A DNA stretch of 64,000 nucleotides from Xenophilus sp. L33 (GCF_009765735.1 NZ_LMUW01000032.1:1-64000), one strand, 5' to 3'. Positions 9,037 to 18,784 are shown, counted from the first letter of the stretch. The notes: generated from the letters alone by a model not told the origin. Made by a program: numbers and translations.

Positions 9037-9216
9037 ATGAAAGTGACTGCGTGTGCGCTCGTCCTCCTGCTTCTCGGTGGCTGTGAGGAAGGTCGGTTTA
9101 CAGGGCTCGACTTCTCGAAGATGGAGACGGAGTGCGCGGCGCCATCGGCCAGGTCCGCGGACACGGATGCCGCCGCGAAGCAAGCGGTGGCCGGCAATTC
9201 GGAAATGGCGAATTGA
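9037..9216 (+). CDS. Small lipoprotein (59 aa)
   Basis: An AAGGAG site at 9025-9030 precedes the ATG at 9037. The N-terminus is a clear type II signal peptide: Lys, a leucine-rich core, and the lipobox LLGGC with Cys19 as the acylated residue. The mature part is only about 40 residues, acidic and low in complexity, with one further cysteine. It would be a small membrane-anchored lipoprotein. I do not recognise a family. It is divergent from the TolB-type regulator and precedes other small exported proteins, but no shared operon can be shown. Confidence 0.6.
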   Translation: MKVTACALVLLLLGGCEEGRFTGLDFSKMETECAAPSARSADTDAAAKQAVAGNSEMAN

Positions 9217-9327
9217 ACCGTCGACACCGAAGCGCTGTTGCGGCGGCCGAATCGTTCAGGGTTCTCCCTCAAACCCCCTGTCCGGGAGAGGCGTAGCTTA
9301 GAGGCGTGGTCATTCTGGAGACAAGCC

Positions 9328-9534
9328 ATGCTGACCCTCGTCAAGATCTGTGCGTGTTCCGCCGCAGCCGTCGCTTTGTCGTCGCCGACATCGATCGAAA
9401 CCCCCACCTTTGCCTCCGAAGTCGCCGACGCGCAAGCGCCCGCGATGCTGGATCTCGCGCTGCCGTCGGACGGGACGACGCAGCCGACCTGCCAGCAATG
9501 CAATTTCTGGGCGGCGCTGGCGGCAGCGCGCTAG
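9328..9534 (+). CDS. Small secreted protein (68 aa), unknown
   Basis: ATG at 9328 follows a TGGAGA ribosome site by 6 bases. The first 30 residues look like a signal peptide (MLTLVKICACSAAAVALSS). The mature part carries a CQQC pair close to the C-terminus, which could bind metal or form a disulfide. No family is recognised. Being short, it could be spurious, but the ribosome site and the exported N-terminus support it. Confidence 0.45.
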   Translation: MLTLVKICACSAAAVALSSPTSIETPTFASEVADAQAPAMLDLALPSDGTTQPTCQQCNFWAALAAAR

Positions 9535-9650
9535 GTTCGGACGTCGCGCCCGCGGAGTCGCCCGCGCAAGCGGGCCGGTGCGCGCGCGAATCACGCATAC
9601 CCATCGTCCGTCATATTGACGGCCTCCGAGGCGTCCCCATACTGGCGCCG

Positions 9651-10148
9651 ATGAAGAGCTCTTACCGCCCTTTCCTTCTGCTTCTCCCGTTGCTGTCGCC
9701 CGCGGCCTTCGGCGCCGCGCTCTCGCCGGCCTGCAAGCCGATCATGGAGGCCATGGAGAAGACACTTCTCGCGGATCACACCACCACGACCACCCGCGCC
9801 GGGAGCGACGTCAACGGCATCACGGTCGGCGGCACGATGTACATCCAGATCAAGGGTGCCTGGCGCAAGAGTCCGATGTCGGCGCAGGACGCGCTGGCGA
9901 ACTCGCGCGAGAACCTGCAAGCGGCGAAGGAATTCAATTGCTCGCCACTCGCCGATTCGGTCATCGACGGCACGCCCGTCGCCAATTACGCGACGCATGA
10001 AGTCAGCGAGGACGGCGGCAACGACGGGAAGGTCTCGATCAGCAGGAGTTCGGGACTCGTCATCCGGGTAGAGAACGACCTGAAGGGCGGTCCGGAGTCG
10101 CACTACGTGACGCGCTACGGGTTCGGGAGCGTGAAGGCGCCGATGTAG
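9651..10148 (+). CDS. Secreted protein of unknown function (165 aa)
   Basis: The start MKSSYRPFLLLLPLLSPAAFGA is a type I signal peptide with cleavage expected after AFGA. The mature protein has about 145 residues, two cysteines (CKPIMEAMEK and NCSPLAD) that could pair, and a beta-rich pattern (GITVGGTMYIQIKGAWRKS, then VANYATHEVSEDGG). This resembles periplasmic proteins that hold a single ligand or measure a substrate, but I cannot name the family. It follows two other small exported proteins and precedes two exported hydrolases in the same direction. Confidence 0.65.
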   Translation: MKSSYRPFLLLLPLLSPAAFGAALSPACKPIMEAMEKTLLADHTTTTTRAGSDVNGITVGGTMYIQIKGAWRKSPMSAQDALANSRENLQAAKEFNCSPLADSVIDGTPVANYATHEVSEDGGNDGKVSISRSSGLVIRVENDLKGGPESHYVTRYGFGSVKAPM

Positions 10149-10270
10149 GCAGCTCTGCCGACGGGCAAGGTGCGCGGAGTCCTTTGACGACCGGACTCCC
10201 TAAACTCGCATCTTCGCCATCCATCCGCGACGGAGACAACGCGCGGACCTTCGACAGAACAAGGCCTCGA

Positions 10271-11917
10271 ATGAAAGCAAGCGCGCTCGCGACAGCAACA
10301 GCCATTGCAACGGTGATCCTCGGATCCCTCGCCGCCTGCTCGACACCACCCGCGACGACGCCGGTCGCACGCGTCACCCCACCCACCGACTGCACCGCCT
10401 GGGCCGGCACCGACCGCAACGCGATGCTGCCCGGCTATCTTCTTGCCCAACCCGACGGCAGCACGCAGTGCGTGCAGTTGCTGGTCACGGCCAACAAGCC
10501 GCCCGCGGGCTACCAGGGCGACTACTACGTCGACGAGTTCACCGACGCGAAGCTCAAGGCGCGCTGGGCCGCCTGCAAGGCGGACGCCGCCTGCTTCAAG
10601 CGCGTCAACGACCAGATGCAGCGCTGGCTGCCCCCCAACAAGGAGCGCGCCACGCGCGTCACCGGCATGGTCGATCCGGTCGGCAAGATCGATTCGGACG
10701 GCGACGTCGATCTTCGGCAGATCCGCAAGCCCGGCTTCTTCGCCAAGGCGCCGTACGGCGAGGCGGTGGCCCAGGCCGACGGCCGCACGAGCGTGGTCGA
10801 GTTCACGGTGCCGCGCGATCCGCTCGAACGGCTCAAGCTGAACATGCCCGGCGACATCAAGCTGCGCGGCTGGTACGTGGAAGGCGCCGGCGTCGACGAC
10901 GGCCACGGCGGCCGGCGGCGCGCGCTGGTGATCATGAGCGCCGGTGGCGGCGGCCAGCTGACCGCGATCCAGGACCCGCGCGACGTCGCGATCACCATCG
11001 ACCCGGCCACGCGCATCGCCACGCCGGTCAGCTTCCCCAACAAGACCACCGAAGGCATCGGCATGCGGGCCTGGCGCGACCAGCTGGCCGCGCTGAACCG
11101 CGCGGGCTTCGACGTGCTGGCCTACGACCGGCGCGGCGAAGGCATCTCCGGCGGCTTCAGCGACACCAACACGCTGGAGCAGAGCGAAGACATCTTCCGG
11201 GTGCTGGACCAGATGGAGAGCGGCCGCGGCATGCGCCTGCTGACGCCGGCCGGCGAGCTGCTCGAAGGCCCGGCCGCCGGCGGCCGCCTGATGGCCGGCA
11301 TGAAGGCCCGCGAGATCCCGCTGCTGCTGCTCGGCTACTCGCGCGGGACCATGGCCACCGGCTGGGCCATGACCAAGAACTACGCGGGCGGCTGCAGCTA
11401 CGACCTGCCGGTCGTGACCTGCACCGGCCCTCGCGGCTTCACCAACATCAAGGGTGCGATCCTGTTCTCGTCCTTCGTGAGCGGCGCGGGCTACCTGCCG
11501 CAGGCGCGCGACCTGGCCGACCGCAACCTCTTTCTCGGCGGCATGGCGGCGGACAACGACGTGGCCTTCTACCCGAACTCCGCGGTGCTCGCGAGCATGG
11601 ACAAATGGCCGGCGGTCTTCTTCGCCAAGGGCCTGTGGGACCGCGCCGAGAGCGTCGAAGGCACGATCGCCGCCTACGACCGCGTGCACGGCCTGAAGGA
11701 GATCGTCGCGGTGCGCGGCCCGCACGGCATGGACACCTGGCCGCAGCAGGAAATCGACCGGGTGCAGGATCGCTCGGTGGCCTTCGCGGTCGCGGCGGTG
11801 CAGGGCCGCAAGACGCTCCCGGGCAGCCCGGTGTGGAACAACGTCAAGCAGCTGGCCGCCACCAGCGACCCGGTCTGGGAACCTTCTTCGCGGCCGCTTC
11901 CCGGGAAAACCCCGTGA
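10271..11917 (+). CDS. Alpha/beta-hydrolase lipoprotein
   Basis: The 548-residue product begins with a lipoprotein signal ending in LAAC (Cys23). The alpha/beta-hydrolase core follows: a strand ALVIMSAGGGGQ with the oxyanion glycines, VLAYDRRGEG, and the nucleophile elbow GYSRGT with Ser357. A late HGMDTW may supply the catalytic His. The first 200 residues are a beta-rich domain with four cysteines. It is probably an outer-membrane or periplasmic esterase or lipase-like enzyme. Its stop overlaps the start of the next hydrolase gene (TGATG), so the two are translated together. The substrate is not known. Confidence 0.8.
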   Translation: MKASALATATAIATVILGSLAACSTPPATTPVARVTPPTDCTAWAGTDRNAMLPGYLLAQPDGSTQCVQLLVTANKPPAGYQGDYYVDEFTDAKLKARWAACKADAACFKRVNDQMQRWLPPNKERATRVTGMVDPVGKIDSDGDVDLRQIRKPGFFAKAPYGEAVAQADGRTSVVEFTVPRDPLERLKLNMPGDIKLRGWYVEGAGVDDGHGGRRRALVIMSAGGGGQLTAIQDPRDVAITIDPATRIATPVSFPNKTTEGIGMRAWRDQLAALNRAGFDVLAYDRRGEGISGGFSDTNTLEQSEDIFRVLDQMESGRGMRLLTPAGELLEGPAAGGRLMAGMKAREIPLLLLGYSRGTMATGWAMTKNYAGGCSYDLPVVTCTGPRGFTNIKGAILFSSFVSGAGYLPQARDLADRNLFLGGMAADNDVAFYPNSAVLASMDKWPAVFFAKGLWDRAESVEGTIAAYDRVHGLKEIVAVRGPHGMDTWPQQEIDRVQDRSVAFAVAAVQGRKTLPGSPVWNNVKQLAATSDPVWEPSSRPLPGKTP

Positions 11918-13995
11918 TGCGACGCCCGACACGGCACACCGCCATTGCCCTTTGCATCGGCGCCCTCGCCTTCTCTGCCGCGCTCGTCGCACAGGCCCGC
12001 GTCACCCGCATCGCGATCGACAGGACCGAGCCGCTCGACGGCGGCCGCTACGAGGCGATCACCGGCCGCGCCTTCGGCGAACTGGACCCTTCGGACCCGC
12101 TTGATGCGGGCATCACCGACATCACGTTCGCGCCGCGCAACGCGCGCGGGCGCGTCGAATACGTCTCGCGCTTCACGTTGACGAAGCCGGCCGACATGGC
12201 GAAGGCCTCGGGCCTGCTCTGGTACGACCTGGTGAACCGCGGCGCACCGGTCGAGGCGGGCAAGGGCGCCACGCGACCCGAGCAGTTCGGCCACGTGGCC
12301 CTGATCAGCGGCTGGCAGGCCGACCTGCCGCAGACCGACAGGAACTGGGCCGTGCAGGCGCCGATCGCCAGGAACCCCGACGGCAGCGCGATCACCGGTC
12401 CCGTGCTGGCGCGCATCGTCAACCTGAAGGACACCCACACTGCCCGGCTGGCGATGCTCGCCAACGCGATCCCCTACGACGCGGCCTCGCTCGACACCCA
12501 CCGCGCCAGGCTGGTGATGAAAGGCGCCGAAGCCCGCTCCGGCGTGCTGGGTCCGGTGCGCGAGGTGCCGGCCGACGACTGGGCCTTCGCCGACTGCGGC
12601 AAGCTGCCGTTTCCCGGCACGCCGAACCCCCGGATGCTCTGCCTGAGGCAGCCCTTCGATCCGGCCTACCTCTACGAACTGGTCTACGACGTCAAGGACC
12701 CGATCGTGCTCGGCACCGGCCTGGCCGCGCTGCGCGACGTGGTCTCGTTCTTCCGCTACGAGACGGCCGACAGCCAGGGCACGCCGAACCCGGTGGCCGG
12801 CCGGATCCACCATGCGGTCGCGCAAGGCATCTCGCAATCGGGCAATGCGCTCAAGACCTTCCTGCTGCAGGGCTTCAACGAGGACGAGTCGCACCGCATC
12901 GTCTTCGACGGCGCCAACCCGCACATCGCCGGCCGGCTGACCTCGGTGAACGTGCGGTTCGGCCTGCCGAGCGGCTCCGGCACGCTCTACGAGCCCGGCG
13001 GCGAAGGCACCTTGTGGTGGACCCGCTATACCGATGCGGTGCGCGGCCGCGCGACGAGCAGCCTGCTCGACCGCTGCACGGCGAGCCACACCTGCCCGAA
13101 GATCTTCGAGACCTTCGGCGCCACCGAATTCAATGCGCGGCTGATGACGGTCGCGCTCACCGGCACCGACAGCCGCGCCGACCTGCCGCTGCCGGCCAAC
13201 GTGCGCCGCTACTACTTCCCGGGCACCACCCACGGCGGCGACCTCGAGGGCGGCTTCGACCCGGCACCGGTCGCCAGTCCCGGATGCACGCTCGCGAAGA
13301 ACCCGAACCCCGAAACCGAGCAGATGAACGCACTGCAGATCGCCCTCGCCGACTGGGTGCTGCACGGCAAGGAACCGCCGCCGAGCGTCTACCCGACTCT
13401 GCGCCACCATGACCTGGCAGCCAACGACGCGGCATCGATGGGCTACCCCGCGATCCCGGATTCGACGCCGCCGACCGGTCTCGCGATCGGCCTCTTCGAC
13501 TACGACTTCGGGCCGGAGCTCGACTACGCGGACTTCAGGGGCGTCATCTCGAAGCAGCCGCCCGCGATCCGGCGCATCCAGCCGGCGCTGATGCCGCGCG
13601 TGAACGCCGACGGCAACGAGACCGCGGGCATCCCCTCGGTGCTGCAGCAGGCGCCGCTCGGCACCTACACCGGATGGAACACGACCGCCGGCGGCTTCTT
13701 CAAGGGCCAGCCCTGCGGCGGCGGACTGGCCGGTGGCTACCTCCCCTTCGCCAGGACCGCGGCCGAGCGCACCGCCCGCCACGACCCGCGGCCCTCGCTC
13801 GAAGAGCGCTACGGCGACCTGCGCGGCTACCTCTGCGTCGTGAACAAGGCGATCGCCCGCGAGCAACTGCGCCGCATGCTGCTGCCGCAGGATGCCCAGC
13901 GGCTGCGGCTGCAGGCGGTCGGGAGCGATGCGCTGCCGATGGCGGCGGCGAACGACGCGCAGCGTGCAGCAGAGGCGCGCGCGTGTTCGGGTTGA
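11917..13995 (+). CDS. Secreted alpha/beta hydrolase, Abhydrolase_10 type (692 aa)
   Basis: The protein has a cleavable signal peptide (HTAIALCIGALAFSAALVAQA). The middle holds the hallmark stretch GISQSGNALKTFLLQGFNED, which matches the nucleophile region of the alpha/beta hydrolase domain family PF20091, whose members are large exported hydrolases of unknown substrate. HGGD near residue 440 is a candidate part of the catalytic site. Several cysteines (CGKLPFPG, CTASHTCPK, CGGG) suggest disulfides in the periplasm. It starts inside the stop of the lipoprotein hydrolase gene. The two probably act on the same exported or surface substrate, but this is inference. Confidence 0.8.
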   Translation: MRRPTRHTAIALCIGALAFSAALVAQARVTRIAIDRTEPLDGGRYEAITGRAFGELDPSDPLDAGITDITFAPRNARGRVEYVSRFTLTKPADMAKASGLLWYDLVNRGAPVEAGKGATRPEQFGHVALISGWQADLPQTDRNWAVQAPIARNPDGSAITGPVLARIVNLKDTHTARLAMLANAIPYDAASLDTHRARLVMKGAEARSGVLGPVREVPADDWAFADCGKLPFPGTPNPRMLCLRQPFDPAYLYELVYDVKDPIVLGTGLAALRDVVSFFRYETADSQGTPNPVAGRIHHAVAQGISQSGNALKTFLLQGFNEDESHRIVFDGANPHIAGRLTSVNVRFGLPSGSGTLYEPGGEGTLWWTRYTDAVRGRATSSLLDRCTASHTCPKIFETFGATEFNARLMTVALTGTDSRADLPLPANVRRYYFPGTTHGGDLEGGFDPAPVASPGCTLAKNPNPETEQMNALQIALADWVLHGKEPPPSVYPTLRHHDLAANDAASMGYPAIPDSTPPTGLAIGLFDYDFGPELDYADFRGVISKQPPAIRRIQPALMPRVNADGNETAGIPSVLQQAPLGTYTGWNTTAGGFFKGQPCGGGLAGGYLPFARTAAERTARHDPRPSLEERYGDLRGYLCVVNKAIAREQLRRMLLPQDAQRLRLQAVGSDALPMAAANDAQRAAEARACSG

Positions 13996-14013
13996 CGGCT
14001 GGGCGCTCCGCGC

Positions 14014-14976
14014 CTATTCGACCGTCGCTCCGGAATCCTTGACCGCCCTGCCCCACTTGTCGACCTCCGATGAAACGAAGTCGGCGGTCTCCGCGCGGGA
14101 GCGTGGAATCGGCTGCGCGCCGTTGGTCTCCAGCCACTTGCGCACCTCGGGCGTGTCGAGTGCGGCGCGCACTGCCGCGTCGAGCCGGTCGAGAATGTCG
14201 CCCGGCGTGCCCTTGGGCGCCCACAAGGCGGCCCAGCCGATCGCTTCGTAGCCCGGCAGGCCGGATTCGGCCACCGTCGGCACCTGCGGCAGTTGAGGAA
14301 TGCGCTTGGCCGAGGTGACCGCGAGAGGCACCGCGGTGCCGGCCTTGATGTTCGGAAGGGCCGAGGTGACCGAGTCGATCATCAACGGCAGCTGGTTGCC
14401 CAGGAAGTCGGTCTGCGCGGGACCGCTGCCCTTGTAGGCCACATGCTGGATGGAGATGCCCGCCTGGGCCCGGATCATTTCCATCGCGAGATGCTGCGAC
14501 CCGCCGATGCCCGGGCTGGCGTAGCTGAGCTTGCCCGGATCGGCCTTGGCCTGCGCGATCAGGTCCGCCAGCGACCGGATGCCGGACTGCGGCGTGGCCA
14601 GCACGACCAGCGGCACGCTGAACGCCGTCGTCACCGGCGCCAGGTCCTTGCGGATGTCGAAGCGCAGGTTCTTGTAGAGCGTCTGGTTGATGGCCATCGC
14701 GCTGGCGCCGAGCAGCAGCGTGTAGCCATCGGGTGCCGCGCGCACCACGGCCTCGACGCCGATCGAGCCGCCGGCGCCGGCGCGGTTGTCGACGATGACC
14801 GGTTGCCCGAGCGCCTGCGTCAGGCGCTCGGCGAGGATCCGGGCGAAGAGGTCGGTCGCCTGCCCGGGAGGAAACGGAACGATGAGCTTGATGGGCCTGT
14901 CGGGGTACGCGTCGGCCGAAGCCCTTGCCCAGACGGCCGCGAGCGAGAGTCCCAGGAGCGCGGTTCTTCTTTTCAT
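14014..14976 (-). CDS. Bug-family periplasmic receptor 3
   Basis: The 320-residue protein has a signal peptide ([21 protein letters not shown]) and the full Bug pattern: [70 protein letters not shown]. It is the last gene of the long leftward run that starts with the GntR regulator at 22876, and begins 35 bases after the VOC gene. Its place after an ABC importer in the same operon suggests a second uptake or sensing route for a related compound or a pathway product. No TctA or TctB is present. Confidence 0.92.
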   Translation of the reverse strand: MKRRTALLGLSLAAVWARASADAYPDRPIKLIVPFPPGQATDLFARILAERLTQALGQPVIVDNRAGAGGSIGVEAVVRAAPDGYTLLLGASAMAINQTLYKNLRFDIRKDLAPVTTAFSVPLVVLATPQSGIRSLADLIAQAKADPGKLSYASPGIGGSQHLAMEMIRAQAGISIQHVAYKGSGPAQTDFLGNQLPLMIDSVTSALPNIKAGTAVPLAVTSAKRIPQLPQVPTVAESGLPGYEAIGWAALWAPKGTPGDILDRLDAAVRAALDTPEVRKWLETNGAQPIPRSRAETADFVSSEVDKWGRAVKDSGATVE

Positions 14977-15011
14977 CGGCGCATTTTCCCACTCGCGCCA
15001 CCGCGGGATAT

Positions 15012-15416
15012 TCAGCGCGAGGCCGTCACCGGATGGCTGAAGTTGAGCCGGAACACGTTGCCCTCCGGATCCCGCAGCACCGCCTGGAAGCGCTGGTAGT
15101 AGGTGAGGTAGGGCGCCTTCACCAGCTCGGCGCCCTCCTCCACCGCGGCCTGCGCCAGCGCGCACACCTCGCCGTCGGAGCCGAGCTCGAAGTTCAGCAT
15201 GAAGCGTGCGCCTTCGCTGTGGGTCGACGCCGGCACCGACAGCAGCGCATGCGCGTCCGGCGCATTGAAGCCGAGATTGACCGCGCCGGCCGCGAGCAGC
15301 CGGAAGATCGGCGAGCGATAGCTCTCGACCTCCGCGAAGCCGAACACCCGCTGGTAGAAGCCGGCCTGCGCCGCCATGTCCTGGCAGAACAGGTTGATGT
15401 GCGAGATCACGGCCAT
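15012..15416 (-). CDS. VOC (glyoxalase/bleomycin resistance) family protein
   Basis: The 134-residue protein is one VOC module: [23 protein letters not shown] at the start forms the first beta-alpha-beta unit and [14 protein letters not shown] the last. VOC proteins bind a divalent metal and act as lyases, isomerases, dioxygenases or binding proteins. It lies 5 bases after the stop of the 2OG-Fe(II)-type oxygenase in the same operon. A role on an intermediate of that pathway is plausible, but the reaction type cannot be read from sequence. Confidence 0.85.
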   Translation of the reverse strand: MAVISHINLFCQDMAAQAGFYQRVFGFAEVESYRSPIFRLLAAGAVNLGFNAPDAHALLSVPASTHSEGARFMLNFELGSDGEVCALAQAAVEEGAELVKAPYLTYYQRFQAVLRDPEGNVFRLNFSHPVTASR

Positions 15417-15421
15417 GGCGC

Positions 15422-16414
15422 TCAGGCGGCCTCCGACTTCGTCATGTTCTGCGTCTTCAGGTGCTTGCCGAGGAACAGCTCGCCGAAGGGCATCGGCTCG
15501 TACTTGGTCGGCGCGCTCGGGTCGATGCAGCGGATCTCGGCGTCGAAGTTCGGGTTGTGGAAGAAGGCGACCGAGAAGCGCGGCGTGCCCGCGTGCGCCG
15601 GCGGCGGGTTGGCCACCCGGTGCACGTTGGAGAGCCAGCGGTCGTTGGTCCAGCGCATCATCAGGTCGCCGATGTTGCACACGAAGCTGTCCGGCGCCGG
15701 ATGCACGTCGATCCACTCGCCGCTGCGCAGCCGCACCTGCAGGCCGCCGGGCACGTCGTCGCCGCGCAGGATGGTCAGCGCACCGTAGTCGGTGTGCGCG
15801 CCGGCGCGCAGCTGCCCTTCCAGCGGCGGCGTCGATTGCGCCGGATAGAGCAGCGCCCGCATCGTGCTGGTGTGCTGGTCGATCTTGTCGTCGAAGTAGC
15901 GTTCGTCGAGGTCGAGCGCCACGGCGAACATGCGCAGCACCTCGCCGGCCAATGCATTGGCGCGGCCGTAGTAGTCCTCGAAGGCCGCCTGGAAGCCTTC
16001 CGGCGCGGCCGGCCAGTAGTTGGGCATGAAGAAGCGCGTGGCCGCCTCGGTGCCGGCGATGTAGGCCGGCGCAGCCTCGATCGGCCCCATGGCGTAGCTC
16101 TGCTGCAGGTCCGGCGGCGTGGCGTCGCCCATCGAATAGGCGAGCGCGCGGCTGGCCTGCGCCGAATAGCCGCGGCTCACCTTCGAGGCCGGCTGGGCGC
16201 TCTTCATGCGCAGGTCTTCCGGCAGCGCGAAGAATTCCAGCGCCTTGGCGCGCATCGCCTCGTACGAGGCCATCGGCACGCCGTGGCCGACGATGGTGAA
16301 GAAGCCGATCTGCTCGCAGGCGTCGCGGATCTGCGTGGCGACCCGCCGCTTGTCGGCGGCGCCGCCTTCGAGGAATGGCCGGACGTCGATGACGGGAACG
16401 GTGGTCATCGGCAT
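15422..16414 (-). CDS. Isopenicillin-N-synthase-like 2OG-Fe(II) oxygenase
   Basis: The 330-residue protein has the N-terminal DIOX_N pattern ([28 protein letters not shown]) and the C-terminal jelly roll with the iron triad His207, Asp209 (HTDYG) and His265 (NVHRV). Arg279 and Ser281 (RFS) form the usual 2-oxoglutarate carboxylate site. Such enzymes hydroxylate, desaturate or oxidatively cleave small molecules in the cytosol. The ATG shares one base with the stop of the ABC binding-protein gene. With an FMN monooxygenase two genes upstream, this gives the operon two oxygenases of different chemistry. The substrate is unknown. Confidence 0.9.
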   Translation of the reverse strand: MPMTTVPVIDVRPFLEGGAADKRRVATQIRDACEQIGFFTIVGHGVPMASYEAMRAKALEFFALPEDLRMKSAQPASKVSRGYSAQASRALAYSMGDATPPDLQQSYAMGPIEAAPAYIAGTEAATRFFMPNYWPAAPEGFQAAFEDYYGRANALAGEVLRMFAVALDLDERYFDDKIDQHTSTMRALLYPAQSTPPLEGQLRAGAHTDYGALTILRGDDVPGGLQVRLRSGEWIDVHPAPDSFVCNIGDLMMRWTNDRWLSNVHRVANPPPAHAGTPRFSVAFFHNPNFDAEIRCIDPSAPTKYEPMPFGELFLGKHLKTQNMTKSEAA

Positions 16415-17439
16415 CAGTCCACCGACAGCTTGCGGCCGGCCAGCGGGATCGCGTTGAGGAAGGAGCTGTCGAAGGCCTTGTCGAAGTCGACCGGCTTCTC
16501 GAGCACCTTGGCCTCGATCAGGATGTCCTGGTCCTTCTTGTAGGTCGGCAGGTCCATGTAGAAGATGCCGTCCTTGGGCGCGGTTCCGGCCGTCATCAGG
16601 CGCAGGGCTTCCTTCAGGGCCTTCTCCTGGTGCGGTCGCTCCAGCGTCGGCGCGACCTTGAGCATCGTGTCGACCGCGCCGTTCGGATCGCGGGCCACCT
16701 CCTGCCAGCCCTTGATGGTCGCGCGCAGGAAGGCCTTGACCAGTTCCGGCTTCTCCTTGGCGGTCTTCTCCGAGACGATCAGCACGTCGCGCGGGAAGCT
16801 GATGCCGTAGTCCTCGGGCACGAAGATGCGCAGCTTGTCGGCGCCGCCGACGCGGCTCTCGATGGTCAGCAGCTCGTTGTAGCGGGTGGCCGCGGCGATG
16901 TCGGTCTCGCCGTCGACGAAGGGCGTGACGCTCACCTGCTGCGGCGTGATGCTCAGCTCGGTCGGCGAGATGTGCTTGTTGGCGAGCATCCCGTACAGCA
17001 CCAGTTGCGAGCCGGTGAACCAGGCGGTCGCCTTCTTGCCGCGGAAGTCCTCGATGGTCTTCACCGGGCCGTCCTTCTTGGCGACGAAGACGAAGGGCGT
17101 GATCTGGTGCGTCATGCCGATGGCCACCAGCGGCAGGTTCTTGTCGCGCGCGGCCAGGATCGACTCGATGCCGCCGCCGAGGCCGAAGGTGTCGGCGCCC
17201 GAGGCCACCAGGTTCTCGGCCAGCAGGTTGGGGCCGCCGGGGTTGATCGTGAGGTCGATGCCCTCGTCCTTGTAGTAGCCCTTGGCCTGCGCCACGTAGA
17301 AGCCGGCGTAGCCGGCCTGCGGCAGCCACTTGAGGCGCAGCGACACCTTGGTCAGGTCTGCCGCCTGGACACTCATCACCGCGCCGGCGGTGACGGCGAC
17401 GGCGGCGATGACGCATCGCCTGAGGAAATTCTTGAACAT
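16414..17439 (-). CDS. NMT1/THI5-like ABC substrate-binding protein
   Basis: The product (341 residues) has a signal peptide ending at SVQAAD. Mature sequence begins VSLRLKWLPQAGYAGFYVAQ and continues YYKDEGIDLTINPGG, the pattern of the NMT1/THI5/SsuA group that binds thiamin-precursor pyrimidines, flavins, sulfonates or nitrate-like ligands. The aromatic-rich WLPQAGYAGFY stretch is closest to the pyrimidine and riboflavin binders of this group. I chose ATG at 17439 because AGGAG lies 5 bases upstream; a GTG at 17445 would be too close to it. It serves the permeases and ATPase encoded just upstream. The ligand class is a hypothesis only. Confidence 0.88.
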   Translation of the reverse strand: MFKNFLRRCVIAAVAVTAGAVMSVQAADLTKVSLRLKWLPQAGYAGFYVAQAKGYYKDEGIDLTINPGGPNLLAENLVASGADTFGLGGGIESILAARDKNLPLVAIGMTHQITPFVFVAKKDGPVKTIEDFRGKKATAWFTGSQLVLYGMLANKHISPTELSITPQQVSVTPFVDGETDIAAATRYNELLTIESRVGGADKLRIFVPEDYGISFPRDVLIVSEKTAKEKPELVKAFLRATIKGWQEVARDPNGAVDTMLKVAPTLERPHQEKALKEALRLMTAGTAPKDGIFYMDLPTYKKDQDILIEAKVLEKPVDFDKAFDSSFLNAIPLAGRKLSVD

Positions 17440-17482
17440 GCTCACTCCTGTGGATGGATGAAAAATCGAAAAGCGGAACGGG

Positions 17483-18784
17483 CTAAGCGGTGGCGCGATC
17501 GGCCGGCCGGTCCAGCCCGAACTGGTCGCGCAGCATCGGACCTTCGTAGGCGGTGCGGAACAGGCCGCGGCGCTGCAGGATCGGGACGACCAGGTCGACG
17601 AAGTCGTCGAAGCCTTCGTGGAAGTACGGCGGCATGACGTTGAAGCCGTCGGCGGCGCCGGTGCTGAACCAGTCCTCCAGCGTGTCGGCGATGGTCTCGG
17701 GCGAACCGCACAGCACCCAGTGACCGCGCGCCGCGGCGGTGAGGCTGTACAGGTCGCGCAGCGTCATGCCCTCGCGCCGGGCCTTCGACAGCAGCACGCG
17801 GGTGAAGGCCTGGTAGGCGTCGGAGGGCGGCAACTCCGGCACCGGCGCATCCAGGTCGTAGCGGGAAAGGTCGACGCCGAAGCGCTCCGACAGCACGCCC
17901 AGCGCATTGCCGGTGCCGATGAAGCCCTGCAGCGTGTTGAGCCTGGCGCGGGCTTCGGCGTCCGTCCGGCCGACCACCGGCATCACGCCCGGCAGTACCG
18001 AGACGTCTTCCGGGCGGCGGCCGTGGCGGACCAGCTTGTTCTTCAGTACCGCATAGGCGGCGCGCGCCTCGTCGATGTCCTGCACCACCGAGAACACGAC
18101 GTCGGCCGTGCGCGCGGCCAGGTCGGTGCCGGGCTCGGAGCCGCCGGCCTGCAGCACGATCGGGCGGCCCTGCGGCGTGCGGCTGATGTTGAGCGGGCCC
18201 TTGACCTTGAAGAAGCTGCCCTCGTGGTCGATCGGATGCACCTTGCGGGTGTCGACGTAGGTGCCGGTCTCGAGATCGGCGACGAAGGCGTCGTCGTCCC
18301 AGCCGTCCCACAGCGCCTTGACGACGTCGACGAACTCGCCGGCCATCTCGTAGCGCCGCGCATGGTCGGGATGCACCGTGCCGAAGTTCGCGGCGGCGCC
18401 GGCGTGCGAGGTGGTCACCGCGTTCCAGGCCGCGCGGCCGCCGCTCATGTGGTCGAGCGAGGCGAAGAGGCGCGCCACCGTGAACGGATCGCTGTAGGTG
18501 GTCGACATCGTCGCGCCGAGGCCGATGTGCGTGGTGCAGGTCGAGAGCGCGGCCAGCAGGGTCAGCGGCTCGTAGCGCAGCGTGTACGACGGATGCGAGC
18601 CGAAGTCGGCGTTGAGGTTGTCGCCCAGGAAGATCAGGTCGAAGAGGCCGCGCTCGGCGGTCTCGGCGATGCGGCGCAGCGCCGGCATGTCGAGGAAGCT
18701 TTTGACCGCGCCGGGATAGCGCCAGCCGGAGGTGTGGCTGCCGGTCCCGAGCAGGAAGAGGCCCAGGTGCATGTGTCGGTTCAT
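17483..18784 (-). CDS. FMN-dependent monooxygenase, NtaA/SnaA/DszA family
   Basis: The 433-residue protein is a luciferase-like flavin monooxygenase of the NtaA/SnaA/DszA class: LGLFLLGTGSHTSGWRYPGA at the start, FLGDNLNADFG, then GRAAWNAVTTSH and the late RTPQGRPIVLQAGGSEPG. These enzymes use reduced FMN made by a separate reductase and oxidise chelators, sulfones or N-heterocycles. A flavin reductase gene sits at 23006-23518, on the other side of the regulator. The start ATG at 18784 is chosen over a TTG at 18793 by family alignment. It lies between the ABC permeases and the binding protein, so the transported compound is the likely substrate. Confidence 0.92.
   Translation of the reverse strand: MNRHMHLGLFLLGTGSHTSGWRYPGAVKSFLDMPALRRIAETAERGLFDLIFLGDNLNADFGSHPSYTLRYEPLTLLAALSTCTTHIGLGATMSTTYSDPFTVARLFASLDHMSGGRAAWNAVTTSHAGAAANFGTVHPDHARRYEMAGEFVDVVKALWDGWDDDAFVADLETGTYVDTRKVHPIDHEGSFFKVKGPLNISRTPQGRPIVLQAGGSEPGTDLAARTADVVFSVVQDIDEARAAYAVLKNKLVRHGRRPEDVSVLPGVMPVVGRTDAEARARLNTLQGFIGTGNALGVLSERFGVDLSRYDLDAPVPELPPSDAYQAFTRVLLSKARREGMTLRDLYSLTAAARGHWVLCGSPETIADTLEDWFSTGAADGFNVMPPYFHEGFDDFVDLVVPILQRRGLFRTAYEGPMLRDQFGLDRPADRATA

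Noticed and set aside
9241-9297. TCTCCC and GGGAGA as a terminator for the small lipoprotein gene.
   Set aside because: The loop is 15 bases, the stem only six pairs, and no U-tract follows.
10468-13995. A single 1175-codon plus-strand frame spanning both exported hydrolases.
   Set aside because: Only its second half is the real secreted hydrolase. The first half is a shifted reading of the lipoprotein hydrolase, whose own frame has a lipobox and nucleophile elbow.
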